Assembly (NCBI GenBank): GCA_023205875.1
Contig: CP060757.1
Span: 62,001-126,000 of the forward strand
Reading direction: 5' to 3'
DNA: 64,000 nt
DNA from: Chloropicon primus
Taxonomy: Eukaryota; Chlorophyta; Chloropicophyceae; Chloropicales; Chloropicaceae
The position numbers and the translations under genes are program-made. Shown piece after piece: positions 31,901 through 40,835 of this stretch (position 1 is the first letter of the stretch; each line of letters opens with the position of its first letter). The notes under the pieces were generated by a model. That model was given only the letters and a program-made list of their open reading frames with translations, searched no databases and was not told the origin of the DNA.

Positions 31901-34900
31901 ACTTCAGGCCTCCTCGCATGGATTGCTTTCACGCAGCATGTTGCTTCGATCGGCGGGACCTCGGTGCCCCTGCTCAGCACGTAGCCAAGTGACACGTAGC
32001 CTTGAGGGGCGATGGGCTTCCAGATGGAAATCTTGCCCTCCATGCTCACGAGAGAAAATTTGACAGGGTTCGCGATGGCATCGTTGGCGCTTTTGTGAAT
32101 GCAGAGGACCTTGTCAGGCGGCGCAAGGCCCTTCGTGCCAATGTCGCCCAGGTAATAACAATCGTCAGGGATCACTGGTCTCCAGAAGCTGTAGTTGCCC
32201 CTCCTGTTCTGCAGGATTCTCTTGAATTGGACACTGTACCTCAAATACGGCTTGTTGCTTTCCCTTTCATACCTGGTCAGCTTTCTGTCCATGAAGATGT
32301 CCTGGTGGACCTTGCCGATGCCGTCAGGAACATCCTGGGGCTCCAAGTACGCCCGATCATTCTCTATCATCTCTGCTGGGATCAGCGCGTTAAGGCAAGC
32401 GCATTCATGCTCGGCGCTCAAGAAGATAAAGGTTCCAAAATCGTTCCTGACATTAACAATGGAAAACGTCGATGATACGGGGGAAAAGTACTCCTCCGTC
32501 AGAGTTGGAACGCACAGGCTTCTGTGCATGCAGTGCACATCCTCAAGATCGGGTGCTTCTCCGGCCTTGGTCGCAAGGCACCCCAGGGAAACATATCCAC
32601 GGGGAGCAACGGGGTGCCAAATTTGAATGGCGTCATCAGAGAAAACGCTCTCGAAGGAGACTGGCTTCTTCACCATGCCATACCCTTTTGCGACCACAGA
32701 CACACTCTTCTCCGGGGGCTCCTCACCGAAAGTGATGCAGTCCCCAAAGCCCGCGTACCTCGAGTCGCAGATAGGGCGCCAGAATGTGAGCTTGGTGCCG
32801 GGAAACATCTCGTACGAGAGTATTTTGTTGAAGGACAGAGCTTCTACAGCTGGCTTTTCTGGGGGAGCCCTTCCAAGAGATGTCACGAGCTCTTCTTGCA
32901 GCTGCAGAAGGAAATGAATCGCCATCGGGCTCATCTGAAAGCTCAGGTTGCTCACGTCGACGTGGACCATATCAGATGTCTCCTCGACGACAAATTCTAC
33001 GCCCAAGGTACACGGCTGCAGCAAGGTGATGGAGGAGCTCCCCTCACGCCGTGAAACGGCATCGTGGTCAGACCCAACTGTCATAGACGGCCTCTCCTGC
33101 AGGAAGAGACACAAGTCCTCCACCTTTGAGCGCAAGTGCTGCGACTTCCCAGCCATGTGCAACGACGCGTCCACGTTCCCCTGGGCGCTCAAGGACGTGT
33201 CGTTCGCAGACGCTCTCAACTCGAGAAGGAAGTTGTGCGCTTTCACGCTGAGTTTCATATCCGTCTCTTCGACGAGGTTTGCCTGCGATCCCTTTCGGGA
33301 CATGCTCCCTGCAGCGTCCTCATGGGTCACCTCTTCGAACTCTATCCTTGCATTTGCCATCAGTTCCACGTAGTTGCTCATCTGCGAGAAATTCACGATC
33401 ACAGTGTTGCGGATCAGCAAGGTTTTGCCTGGCCCGACGAAAATCAGAGGCACTTTTCTGGATTCCGCAACTTCCTCTGGGAATACCAACGAGAAACCAC
33501 TTCCGTCAAAAACAAAAGTGTCGCTGGTCGCACCCATGGCACAGATTCTCGTCACGGGAGAGAGGTAAATGTCACCACCCGCCTCGAACTCAGGGTCATC
33601 GATGGTCGTGCACTGCAACACGTCCTCCGGGATGGCCGTGGGAACAAAGAAGTCCAAAATGCTCATGATGAATTCCGTTTCGCCAAATATCCTTGGCTCT
33701 TGAAGCTCCAAATCAAGCTCAGAATGGAACCCTTTGCTCCTGAAATTCATATAGAGCAGCGAAGGCACATCTGCAGAGTCTGCGCTCGTCAAAGCTGAGG
33801 CTGCAGATCCACTGCACAGGACAACCGAGTGGCTCTCTGCATTCGCTCCGCTGATATCTTCAACTCTTAATTGAGGCAAATGGACAGTCAAGTCCATGCT
33901 GGTGTCGGCAAAGTCGTACAAAATGTAAGTTTTCAAGTTCTTGCATTGCAGTCTTGAAAGGCCGCTCCTCATCCCGTCTTCCTTGTGCAAGGTTATGTCC
34001 ACAGCATCTAGATCTACATCGACAACGACGCCTCTCAAGAGCCCAGCGGCGTCTTGATCCACGATCACGGTCTCTTCTTTTGGAAGCGGAAGCTGAACGG
34101 TGGGCTTGAAGGTCATCTCTTCACTAAAGTTCTCCCCCGCAACCGAAATGACAAAATGATACTCTGATTTCGTGAGCTTGCCCTTCAGTGCAGAGCTCAA
34201 CACCCTCACACCCACTCTGTTGTCCGCACTGGGGGAGAAGTTCAGTGGCCTACTGAGAATGACTCTGATGGCAGACCCGTCCAGGATATCATCCCTTCCC
34301 TTTTCATAGTTCATGTAAGCAGTGCACTTGAGTCCCGTCAAAAGTATGTCCATTTCGTCAATGTAGATGTCCCGCCCACCCTTGTGGATTGAGAAAGTGT
34401 TCACGACTTGCACCTCTCCCGGGGTCACCTCAAGGTAATCCGTGCTTGACGTCGAGCGAGGAAATTTGATCATCGGTGCATCCAGAGCTATGTTCAACTG
34501 CATGAGCAGAGGCTTGGCATCCGGGGACACTGCCGGGCGAGATGGCACATCGCCCAGCAACTCTGGTTGGTATTTGAAAAGGTTCTCTATGTAGAGCAAG
34601 ATTTCCATCAAGAAGCGGTTCAGGAATACAACTGATATGGAGTTCATGTGCGCTTCAATGAACATGTCAGGGCACAATTCACTGCCATCACTTTTCACTG
34701 ATCCCAGTGACAGGTCAACTAACGAGCTGGAGTCGCTTCCTGATTCACCTTCGTACACGTCTACGGCCCAGTGATACATGTGGTTGCTGTCGACGGAATA
34801 GTCTGCAACTTTCAGGTTGCCCAGGGAAGCATTGAGAAGGAAGCTTTCGCCAGACAAATTTATGCTCATGCCCAAGCTCTCAACTTTCAAGAGAGCCAAA

Positions 34901-37900
34901 GGCGTGTCCGATGAAGCATAGTTCAATATGAATTTCGCTTCCTTCATTTGAAGCTTGAAGATGAATGTACTTGACGCGGCCTCCTTAGCTTCATCTTGAT
35001 CTAACGCGAGCACTTCTGTTGCCACATTATCGCTCGTGCTGGCGGACTCTTCGACTTCCGACCCTTCCGCAAGAAAGAAGCTTATATCCTGCCCTATGAC
35101 CATCAGTGCTGCCACCGTGGGACGGTTTACAAACACAGAAATTTGAGAGAGGTCCACGTCGAGCTCTGACACTGTTCCTTCTGTCTCATCAGTGAAGGTG
35201 TTGAATTTGATGGTGGCCAATGAGCTCGGCGTCTGGTGCTGTTGCGGACTGGTGTTAGACGGGGAGCTCTCATCCGGGTCGTAAAACACATCTCCTTCCT
35301 GATCAATCATTCCGAGCTCCTCGGCATCTTTGCCTGGACTTGCTTGAATGTCATCCAGCCTCTCGGACTCGGATTCAATCAGGTACTTGCAATGCTTGGA
35401 GTCCCTGCCAAGTAGCAAATCTTCTACGAACAAGGAGCTCAGCAAGGCTTGCACGTGCATATCATCCTTTGAAGACGAAAGCTCGAGGCTCACCCCCTTC
35501 GCGTTCACCTTTATGAGCTCGGTCTCCTTCCTCGTGTCAAAGGAAAAGAAAGGCTCGATGTTGTAGCCCTCCTGGGCTGCATTGTACGCCCTCCCTTGCA
35601 CGAACAGATGGAAGACATCCAACTTGCCATGGATGTGAACCCTGACCGACTTTGGCTCCTCCACGGGCTTGCTCGGATCCATGAGAAACTCATTGAATTC
35701 CGGCGCTCGATGCACAAATCCTTTCAGGTGCTCATTTCGGAACTGCAAGTTTTGAAGCCACAGGCCCTTCTTCTCCTCATTGTCGAAAGACATGACGATG
35801 CTGCAGTCCATATTCAGGGCTTGCTTCAGTCGATCCTGAGACTCTGTGACGATGATCACATTTTCCCGATCGTCCACAAGCTTTGACGGGACTGCTAATA
35901 TTTGAGATGCTCTACCAAGAAAAATGCTTCTTGACACAACGTTTCCAGGAATATCAGCATAAAGCACGTCGTCTTTCAGGTAGATTTTGCACGAGTGAAT
36001 CCAGTTCATGGTCAAGGACGGCTTTTTGCTGCCTTTCCGCGGGCTCAGCATTTCTTGGGCCCCCAAAACCTCCGATGATATGGCGATCTGGACGTAGTCC
36101 GCCAGCTCGGCATTGTCCCAAGAATTCTCATCGGATTGAAACAAGGTACCAAGGGTCATGTAGTACTTGGCCAGGTTCATCGCATTGCATACGACCATGG
36201 GTGAAAAGTATAGGCAAAAATCTGGCACGTGCAAATCCAGAGAAAGCTGGCTCTCGTTCGAGCTCAGATCACCGTACTGGAACAAAGCTTCCATGCCAAA
36301 CTTTGGCAGCAAGGCCGACTTTGGTAGGTCGATGCTCGAGCAATCTTTGAATCGGTTGATGTCCACGCTCTTCCATTGCAATTCGCCGTCAGCGAGGTAG
36401 ACTTCGGTGTCCGAAAGCTTTGCGCGCATTCGCTGCCACACCGTCTCATCCTTGCTGTCTTCTGAAGAGAGGGCAATTCTACCAAGATTCACTACGAGGG
36501 TCTTTGCGGTAGGCATTTCGCCCCACACGATGGCAACCTTTGGAGCCTGCAGATCTAGGCTAAAGGTCACACTGGGCCTGGACGCGATGGCGACCTGCAG
36601 CTGCTCTGCCGTGTTCTTTCCTAACTCTTGCGCCGCTGCCGAGGCCTGCATTCCTAGAGTTGTCAACTTCGCTGCTCCTGTGTCGTGTGTCAGGAAATAA
36701 ATCAGTATGTCTTCGATGCTCGGCTTGTACACTTGCACGAAGCAGGGTGCGATGTTGACCTTAATGTGAGTCAAGTTGAGCTCCTGGACTGCGGTTTGCT
36801 CCACCGTTAGCGTGAAGGCCTTGGTGTCGGAGCTGAATGCGCCGTTCTTCATGATTTCAAAGCCCTGAGACTCCAACAGGTAGGACCCCACAGACGCTGT
36901 GATTGCCGCGAGGCCACCCTTGAAATTTGCTTCCACCCTGACTGCATTGATGTTGCCCAGCAGAATTTCTCTCTCTGAGTTTTGGTAGAGTTGCAGGGAC
37001 GTAGATGCGACGTTGACTTCGACGTACATGTCGCCGCTGCCCAATCCACCCGAGTTTTCACCCGGGTTGGTACCGTCGTCCTGGATGTACACCGACTGAA
37101 GCTTTTGCCAATCGGACTCGTCGAAATTCATCTCGCCCTCGTTGTCCTCCGCGCCTTCCGCCTTCTTCGCGCTTCCCCAGCCCCAGAACCAGGACCCTTG
37201 ATTGCTGTTCGACGACTTCTTTCTCTCCAGCACTCGCCTCTTGTGCTCCGCGATAGCAAGGCACCTGAAGAAGACGACAGTCTTTTCGTTGAACTGATCT
37301 TCCATTTCCTTGATGCCCTCCATGGATTCTGACAGCTCCTCTTGTGATTCAAGCCCGAGGTGTTCCGTGTAGGCCTTGACGTACCCTTGCCGCATTCCGT
37401 TCCAGCCCACCAGGTGCTGGAACGTGGTTCGTTTCCTCACGAGGCCACTGGAGTACAACGCGTTCAACGCGTAGAGCCACCACGACCTCGGCGACGTCTT
37501 CACCGTGCAGTGCGGCCTGATGTGGGAGTACGGGGCCCTGGCCGAGACGACTTCAAACGTTTGCAGCATCCTCTGAACCGTTACGTACTGGGACTGCAGG
37601 GCAGACAGGGCCAGCGCCTCGAAGGTGAGGTTGACGGTCTGCACGATCTCGTCGCTCTCCTTGGTCTCGCCCTTGCCGTGCTTCCTGTTGTACAACAAGT
37701 CCGCGTTCACTGGCTTCAGGAACAACGATTTGGTCAGCTCCGGATCCTCCCCCTTGATGTGAGGCATGAAGAAGTTATCCCAGGTCAGCATGTTGAGGTC
37801 CTCCCACTGGGACTCTGGCGTGAACTCCTTCGAGTTGGAGTCGATGTACAGCATGAGCTTTCTGAGCTTGAACCGTTTCCTCAGCTGCTCGTTCAAGCCA

Positions 37901-38511
37901 GAGGACACAAAGTCGGGCTCCCCCTTCTCGTTCACAGTGACGCCACTGAGCTCCTCAATCGTGAAGTCAATCGCGAACCCCCAGTAAGAGTCCTCGAGCC
38001 TGACGTGCAGGTTTGTGATGATGACCTGTAAGTTCCCCAGCACCGTCTGAATGATTCTGTTGAAGTATCCTCCCGAGGCATCCGCTGCATCGTCCCCCTC
38101 CGATCCGGATGCCGCCCTCTCCGCCGTGGCCACCATCTGCGCCACAGCCCCCTCTATCCTCCTCCTCTTGGCGCTCTCGCTCGCCTCCATGGCCTCCTCG
38201 GGATCCTCATACAAGCTCCCCTTCCCGCTCGCGTCCAAGGATCCCAGCACGTATATCCTGTCGAACTCCACGATGACCGGCTCGCTTCCGAGCTTGTTCC
38301 AGGGTATCCTGAGCGTTAGACATCCCAGGAGGCCGCTCTTGACCTGAAGCCCAGGTATCCCGAGGAACTTCAAGGCATCGGGTTTGAGTTTGAGGTTCTT
38401 CAACACGATGTTCCCGCTCCAGACGCTCACTTTCAAAGCATCCTTGTCCAAGCCGCACACGTAATCCCCGAGATACTTCTCAAGCAACGCCGTCAGCTTC
38501 GACTCGAACAT
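25936..38511 (-). CDS. VPS13: VPS13-family bridge-like lipid transfer protein
   Basis: One uninterrupted frame of 4191 residues from the ATG at 38511; a longer opening to 38556 is only AAGCC-repeat translation. It starts with the chorein motif MFESKLTALLEKYLGDYVCG and SGNIVLKNLKLKPDALKFLG. Extended beta-rich RBG repeats that form the lipid groove follow. Near the middle are VPS62/DUF946-type repeats (WHPVAPRGYVSLGCL, FWRPVIPDDCYYLGDIGTKG, IWKPIAPQGYVSLGYV). Further on come the VAB/SHR-binding region, the APT1-like and ATG2-C-like region with GLVSGGESLAKGLVSGISGI, and a PH-like end. Two more DUF946 repeats (GYYSLGDVVSYG, GYTALGCVVEVG) lie near the C-terminus, as in plant VPS13 proteins. It moves phospholipids at membrane contact sites. 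A 12.6 kb intron-free exon is notable. Confidence 0.95.
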   Translation of the reverse strand: MFESKLTALLEKYLGDYVCGLDKDALKVSVWSGNIVLKNLKLKPDALKFLGIPGLQVKSGLLGCLTLRIPWNKLGSEPVIVEFDRIYVLGSLDASGKGSLYEDPEEAMEASESAKRRRIEGAVAQMVATAERAASGSEGDDAADASGGYFNRIIQTVLGNLQVIITNLHVRLEDSYWGFAIDFTIEELSGVTVNEKGEPDFVSSGLNEQLRKRFKLRKLMLYIDSNSKEFTPESQWEDLNMLTWDNFFMPHIKGEDPELTKSLFLKPVNADLLYNRKHGKGETKESDEIVQTVNLTFEALALSALQSQYVTVQRMLQTFEVVSARAPYSHIRPHCTVKTSPRSWWLYALNALYSSGLVRKRTTFQHLVGWNGMRQGYVKAYTEHLGLESQEELSESMEGIKEMEDQFNEKTVVFFRCLAIAEHKRRVLERKKSSNSNQGSWFWGWGSAKKAEGAEDNEGEMNFDESDWQKLQSVYIQDDGTNPGENSGGLGSGDMYVEVNVASTSLQLYQNSEREILLGNINAVRVEANFKGGLAAITASVGSYLLESQGFEIMKNGAFSSDTKAFTLTVEQTAVQELNLTHIKVNIAPCFVQVYKPSIEDILIYFLTHDTGAAKLTTLGMQASAAAQELGKNTAEQLQVAIASRPSVTFSLDLQAPKVAIVWGEMPTAKTLVVNLGRIALSSEDSKDETVWQRMRAKLSDTEVYLADGELQWKSVDINRFKDCSSIDLPKSALLPKFGMEALFQYGDLSSNESQLSLDLHVPDFCLYFSPMVVCNAMNLAKYYMTLGTLFQSDENSWDNAELADYVQIAISSEVLGAQEMLSPRKGSKKPSLTMNWIHSCKIYLKDDVLYADIPGNVVSRSIFLGRASQILAVPSKLVDDRENVIIVTESQDRLKQALNMDCSIVMSFDNEEKKGLWLQNLQFRNEHLKGFVHRAPEFNEFLMDPSKPVEEPKSVRVHIHGKLDVFHLFVQGRAYNAAQEGYNIEPFFSFDTRKETELIKVNAKGVSLELSSSKDDMHVQALLSSLFVEDLLLGRDSKHCKYLIESESERLDDIQASPGKDAEELGMIDQEGDVFYDPDESSPSNTSPQQHQTPSSLATIKFNTFTDETEGTVSELDVDLSQISVFVNRPTVAALMVIGQDISFFLAEGSEVEESASTSDNVATEVLALDQDEAKEAASSTFIFKLQMKEAKFILNYASSDTPLALLKVESLGMSINLSGESFLLNASLGNLKVADYSVDSNHMYHWAVDVYEGESGSDSSSLVDLSLGSVKSDGSELCPDMFIEAHMNSISVVFLNRFLMEILLYIENLFKYQPELLGDVPSRPAVSPDAKPLLMQLNIALDAPMIKFPRSTSSTDYLEVTPGEVQVVNTFSIHKGGRDIYIDEMDILLTGLKCTAYMNYEKGRDDILDGSAIRVILSRPLNFSPSADNRVGVRVLSSALKGKLTKSEYHFVISVAGENFSEEMTFKPTVQLPLPKEETVIVDQDAAGLLRGVVVDVDLDAVDITLHKEDGMRSGLSRLQCKNLKTYILYDFADTSMDLTVHLPQLRVEDISGANAESHSVVLCSGSAASALTSADSADVPSLLYMNFRSKGFHSELDLELQEPRIFGETEFIMSILDFFVPTAIPEDVLQCTTIDDPEFEAGGDIYLSPVTRICAMGATSDTFVFDGSGFSLVFPEEVAESRKVPLIFVGPGKTLLIRNTVIVNFSQMSNYVELMANARIEFEEVTHEDAAGSMSRKGSQANLVEETDMKLSVKAHNFLLELRASANDTSLSAQGNVDASLHMAGKSQHLRSKVEDLCLFLQERPSMTVGSDHDAVSRREGSSSITLLQPCTLGVEFVVEETSDMVHVDVSNLSFQMSPMAIHFLLQLQEELVTSLGRAPPEKPAVEALSFNKILSYEMFPGTKLTFWRPICDSRYAGFGDCITFGEEPPEKSVSVVAKGYGMVKKPVSFESVFSDDAIQIWHPVAPRGYVSLGCLATKAGEAPDLEDVHCMHRSLCVPTLTEEYFSPVSSTFSIVNVRNDFGTFIFLSAEHECACLNALIPAEMIENDRAYLEPQDVPDGIGKVHQDIFMDRKLTRYERESNKPYLRYSVQFKRILQNRRGNYSFWRPVIPDDCYYLGDIGTKGLAPPDKVLCIHKSANDAIANPVKFSLVSMEGKISIWKPIAPQGYVSLGYVLSRGTEVPPIEATCCVKAIHARRPEVFDQVDLKFSEQTLYLFTFNGPEKSFVISSSKMLPDDSWVVDFKDSDHEEEDKSMVVTTKCGNISLTVSDSVQTPKFEVQLVDILVSMEGKKKKSNAMCTFGVSLSSYNSNLLSWEPILEKTEMILKIRMASSEFGSVSLPGALGIYLAPTSTIHCTIAHACLESMLSLLAEWSDMTRSGSLFMNQDLNCLNTTVTNETGSDFYFLLQYSNGTTKVEKVNSSLAKQDFLQPFNVPQHLRKKNTIDQENLYARVKIENLHGSLKDEPNMLYAIDAALEYNEQVLTSFIGSRLFQGFDDGSFDCNEVLLIPLPEAVKKLLANDELAEKDILNITLRIWKARRNIAETRKVVATVSYPILKESPHQVRQKDYPVPLTDRAQTSGKKLFISFGIDLPLKRVSTDTQNASSPETFIGATDKGPWIPLSKVKHVEVERNQRFSQMSSYGTISPLKVGAGDMIMESNLIAGRRLERFRSNVQVYNSSQTSFDVGVKKIIPTDLNVFEVEGDHDPVDGKYFVSVFENERFNVAEGWGVSLGKEKRGKYSTFYGKPLSSIEFPKLALPLGWEWCGEWMPRKVPYVDSNGWCYYKNFDNFQYPPPKSARSKGITDSVRSRCFIRYCKHTTLTDEEIAVISAENNSVIEIGTLKPRDQLVLPKKFCAVGSILELVWRPSDCLPGDPTKKIFNWSILVSARSENILSLGSMQETSQLMACAQNMIEDVDNENDPALFCISSEGIELSTYFDTVTDWKIAISPAISIENCTNVEAAVSVWEQQKAYRGMSSALKIKERIKPHTVLDELKVDPRKLLAMAFIPEGWEWTKGKDPMVLEDREMQDKDEPKSTRFTLTKDKSALTLHMTRTRVYPKFPYPFTVKIWSEHCIDNGTRVPVCFCIVPDSSEYEELSTSAIRVITADGSEIQKGHAQRQIVLPGKSELMSSLKGSGKSGFRIAVKDSCFSAQSIVLAPGGDVVLLKAYCPYSSLVYHVTLTVQMHALAPTTMVLCKPHVMCSNLTGKELFICTGKGRESASLHVEIDAREIEVHSADRDQMKMAVKIDGYLWSEFMEVRYPNGPNTNLILESDDLDCARILAIKTTMVSPGCLHVVFASFNRLEFMPPYSIVNFFSESIMCKKAYDPKASWVEIEPRASYVPSFTYKTDSGARASGIVSVEVKAKDAPARVYTLWTDSSEGKNFSMEQEDDESELHLDEKQSVKGRTRKLHPLPINSFPGECAASLVTSRQGVKLVLSQVFELKGNGARAKIYASPKHTEFKFEFCAEYIDVSIVNSLPREVALLTVKGINLSFCDGIGMNNEKVITSLHVQDIELDDMLSITPCPAAITCKKDSRMKPFLSLVLHQLKGSEKSLHVSYSELRVGRPIEVEIYEKFVWEILGFAQSISLDKLETRADAYADPNMQIDVLTVAGLHAHISFQTDAKSRPKNLNMVSKFGLNFANIEKLPISILKSWEIRNLKLKQSVFMRVLSSRISRDFSKQILPMLLSGISLNTVSNVTTGAISSIASAAATLSLDDKFENSRSRKTGPVDDLADGLVSGGESLAKGLVSGISGIFTKPIQGAKKEGAKGFAKGFAKGIIGVATKPLSGALDMVSKSVEGGLATIDGVKSIAEVTKTRLRYPRAFRGDKILRPYNAYTAQGQHMFRTSVMSANIEELELTSELNPFASDVYEHHEPLPSDRVLIITDQRVLSLILKRGRLEGAKIAWHAQFLDILSVEIVDSTSDNPRVLRVILSANMGKKFTFQSQKFQRDVHCFPKQNQARRLQEMIFKKRQEYQDALHKPDILLALPEAGEGEGEPDKAEAEMCKKNSNFELVWHSGNYASGNSSGVVSVWRARCPGGYYSLGDVVSYGTDPPPHHTLVGREGEYQGHSWLAKPLSFNLEWRDTKKGKSSPSAFWIPVPPEGYTALGCVVEVGNTEPSKDSIRCVKTELLYETTTYDSPAWSGIASDKERWPLTLWQVDNGLYTFLPRRSKVKVGLHGYDLMM

Positions 38512-38526
38512 CCTCCTCCACTCAAA

Positions 38527-38562
38527 GCGAAGCCAAGCCAAGCCAAGCCAAGCCAAGCCAAG
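38527..38562 (+). repeat. (AAGCC)n tandem repeat upstream of VPS13
   Basis: About seven copies of a pentamer immediately 5' of the VPS13 start codon. It sits in the 255 bp divergent region shared with the TPR-like gene. Confidence 0.85.
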
Positions 38563-38766
38563 CGGTGCCCCCCTTGGCCTTCCCCTTTTCTGCCCGAGTC
38601 CTCTGCGCTTTGATCGATCGATTGCGTTCAGTGCAGCGGAGGGCGTCCACGGCCAAGGGGGAGGGAGCAGGTGACGGTGGCGGTATCGTGCTGTGTTCCA
38701 TCGTGTGTCCGTCCGGGGTTTCCTTTTGTGTTCTGTTCTGAGGTTGGATCAAGAAGAGCTTTGGGG

Positions 38767-38961
38767 ATGATGAGGATGAGGATGAGGATGAGGAGGAGGA
38801 TGGGGATGACAGGAAGGAGGTCTGTCGTTGGACGGAAGATTCCCTCGGTGGGACAGATGGAGGGGAGGCCACGTCGGAGCAGCAGGTGCGTGACTTCATC
38901 CTCTTCCTCTTCCTCTTCCTCCTCGGGGGAGGAGCGTGTGGAGCAGGACACCACATCATCG

Positions 38962-39056
<95 letters not shown>

Positions 39057-39771
39057 CGGGAGGGAGAGAGCTGGTGCTGATGAGTCGTACAAGCCGAGCG
39101 CATCGGGGAGCTGGGGGGTGTTCGAGCGTCCGTCGGACATCAGCAAGGCGTATGGGGGCGGGAAGAAGATACCTTTCGGTGGGGAGGCCAAGGACCCTGC
39201 TGAGGTGGAGGAGAAGAGGAAGAAGACCATGGCGAAGATCCAGCAGTACAGGAGGAAGAGGCTTGAGCTGGACAACGAGGGCCTGGAGGACGATACCTTG
39301 AACAAAGCCAAGTTGGGCTTGGAGCGAGGGAAGATTTTGATGCGGAAGGGGAGCCTGGCTGCGGCCAGGGAAGAGTTCGAGAACGCGTCCAAGTTGGTGA
39401 GCCCCGCGAGCACCCTGGGCGGGGAGGCTCTGCTTCAGACCGCGATCTGCTACGACTCGATGGGAAGGTACGAGGATGCGAAGGAGATGTACAAGAAGCT
39501 CACGACGCACCGGGACTACACCATCGCAAGGAAGGCCGAGCAATTCCTCTTCGGATTTGACGCCAGTGAGGAGCTCAAGGTGGAGAAGTACACGTACGAC
39601 AAGGAGACGTACAGGCCTTACTTTGACGTGGTCTCCACTGGAGAGTACGACACGATGTACGTCGACCCTGACGAGGGGGAAACACGGCTGAGTCTCCAGG
39701 ACAAGGCCATAGCCACCTCCGTGCTCGTGTTTCCTCTGCTCGTCATCGTCGGCCTCAAGGTGTGGCACTGA
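38767..39771 (+). CDS. Plastid TPR-like protein with C-terminal membrane anchor
   Basis: Single exon, 334 residues from the first real ATG at 38767; the open frame before it has no ATG. The leader is Met/Arg-rich, then Ser-rich with runs of 10 and about 30 Ser, the second from a (TCA)n array at 38954-39043. The mature part contains GSWGVFERPSDISKAYGGGK, a helical KKTMAKIQQYRRKRLELDNE stretch and two helix pairs of TPR type (LGLERGKILMRKGSLAAARE and ALLQTAICYDSMGRYEDAKE). A conserved RKAEQFLFGFDASEELKV block follows, and the C-terminal span AIATSVLVFPLLVIVGLKVW. This resembles plant plastid TPR proteins of unknown function. The 30-residue Ser run may be polymorphic. It converges with NTAQ1, with 34 bp between stops. 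Confidence 0.72.
38954..39043 (+). repeat. (TCA)n microsatellite encoding poly-Ser
   Basis: About 29 trinucleotide units with two interruptions, inside the leader part of the TPR-like protein. On the minus strand it would read as poly-Asp, but no gene uses that frame. Confidence 0.95.
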
Positions 39772-39805
39772 CGGACCCAGGCCTACTTTCGTCTGTTTGT
39801 TTGTT

Positions 39806-40483
39806 TCAGAGGTGTTTGTTATTGTACAAGAATGTTTCCCGGAACTCGTCTAGCGAGTACACTGTGCCCCAACCGCTCCCCCTCTCGCGGTGGTCCTTCG
39901 AAGATATTGCCATCTGTTCGTCGAACCTGTTCACTCCGTCGTCCTGAAGAATGCAGGCGTAGCTGGGCGGAGGGGCTTGCCACTTCCCGTCCGGAAGCTT
40001 CATGTGCGATCTGTCCGAGCTGAACTCCCGAAGGTAACTCTCGCCCTCCACCACCCTGAAGAAGATGTCTCCAAAGGTCTGTCGCAGGAAAAGCATGGGT
40101 CCCTCAGGGAACGTCCTTTCGAAGTACTCGGTCGCATCTTGTGGGAAATCAAGCCGCGTGTCCAAGTCGAAGACTCGGATCGCCTTTCCCTCCGCATCGC
40201 ACTGCATGCAGAACACGTGGTAGTCCCAGACCACCAGCCCAGCGTTGGCTTCGTTTCCAGCCCTCTGCTGGAACACGGGCGTCGTTCGGTTCGGGTTGGA
40301 GCAAACCACAGCAAAGCACCTCACCCCCAATCGAATGAGCTCATTGCACATCCACCACACGTTCTCCTCGCAGTAGCAAGACGTGTACTTGCATTCCTCA
40401 CGCCTCAGTTCCCATGACATCCTCCTCCTGGCACCATCCATCTTACCCTCCTCCTCGTCCTCGTCCTCCTCCGGTTGTCCCAT
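39806..40483 (-). CDS. NTAQ1: Protein N-terminal glutamine amidohydrolase
   Basis: Single exon, 225 residues from the ATG at 40483; a start at MDGARRR, 14 residues in, is also possible. The catalytic triad blocks are all present: Cys in KYTSCYCEENVWWMCNELIR, His in VVWDYHVFCM (the WDYHV motif that names the family) and Asp in IRVFDLDTRLDF. FSSDRSHMKLPDGKWQAPPP and GWGTVYSLDEFRETF complete the usual C-terminal half. The enzyme deamidates N-terminal Gln to Glu so that proteins can enter the Arg/N-degron pathway; it acts in cytosol and nucleus. The C-terminus is normal length. It is divergent from the ELP3-like gene across 352 bp. Confidence 0.95.
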   Translation of the reverse strand: MGQPEEDEDEEEGKMDGARRRMSWELRREECKYTSCYCEENVWWMCNELIRLGVRCFAVVCSNPNRTTPVFQQRAGNEANAGLVVWDYHVFCMQCDAEGKAIRVFDLDTRLDFPQDATEYFERTFPEGPMLFLRQTFGDIFFRVVEGESYLREFSSDRSHMKLPDGKWQAPPPSYACILQDDGVNRFDEQMAISSKDHRERGSGWGTVYSLDEFRETFLYNNKHL

Positions 40484-40835
40484 GCCTCGGACAAGTGTTT
40501 GTCAAAGGAAAGATCGTGAGACGCGCAGTATCGCCTTGTCCAGGCGGTGAATCTCTCCAGGTTCCCCTCCTCCTCCTCCTCCTCCTCCTCGCCGTCGTCG
40601 TCGCCGTCGTCAAAGCTGGCAAAGCTCCGTCTGCAGGGAGCGAGGGAGGGAGGGACTGGCGACAGGAAGGAGGGTGGCGAGGACAGGGGGAAGGGTTAGC
40701 GGAGGATCGCGTCGGGAGAATCGTCTCCCTTTTGTCTTTCGAACGAGCCGTCGTTCGAAGGGAACAACGACGTGAGAAGGATTGAAAAGGATTGAGCAGG
40801 AGGAGGAGGAGGAGAGGAGGGAGTGGTCGAAGAGA

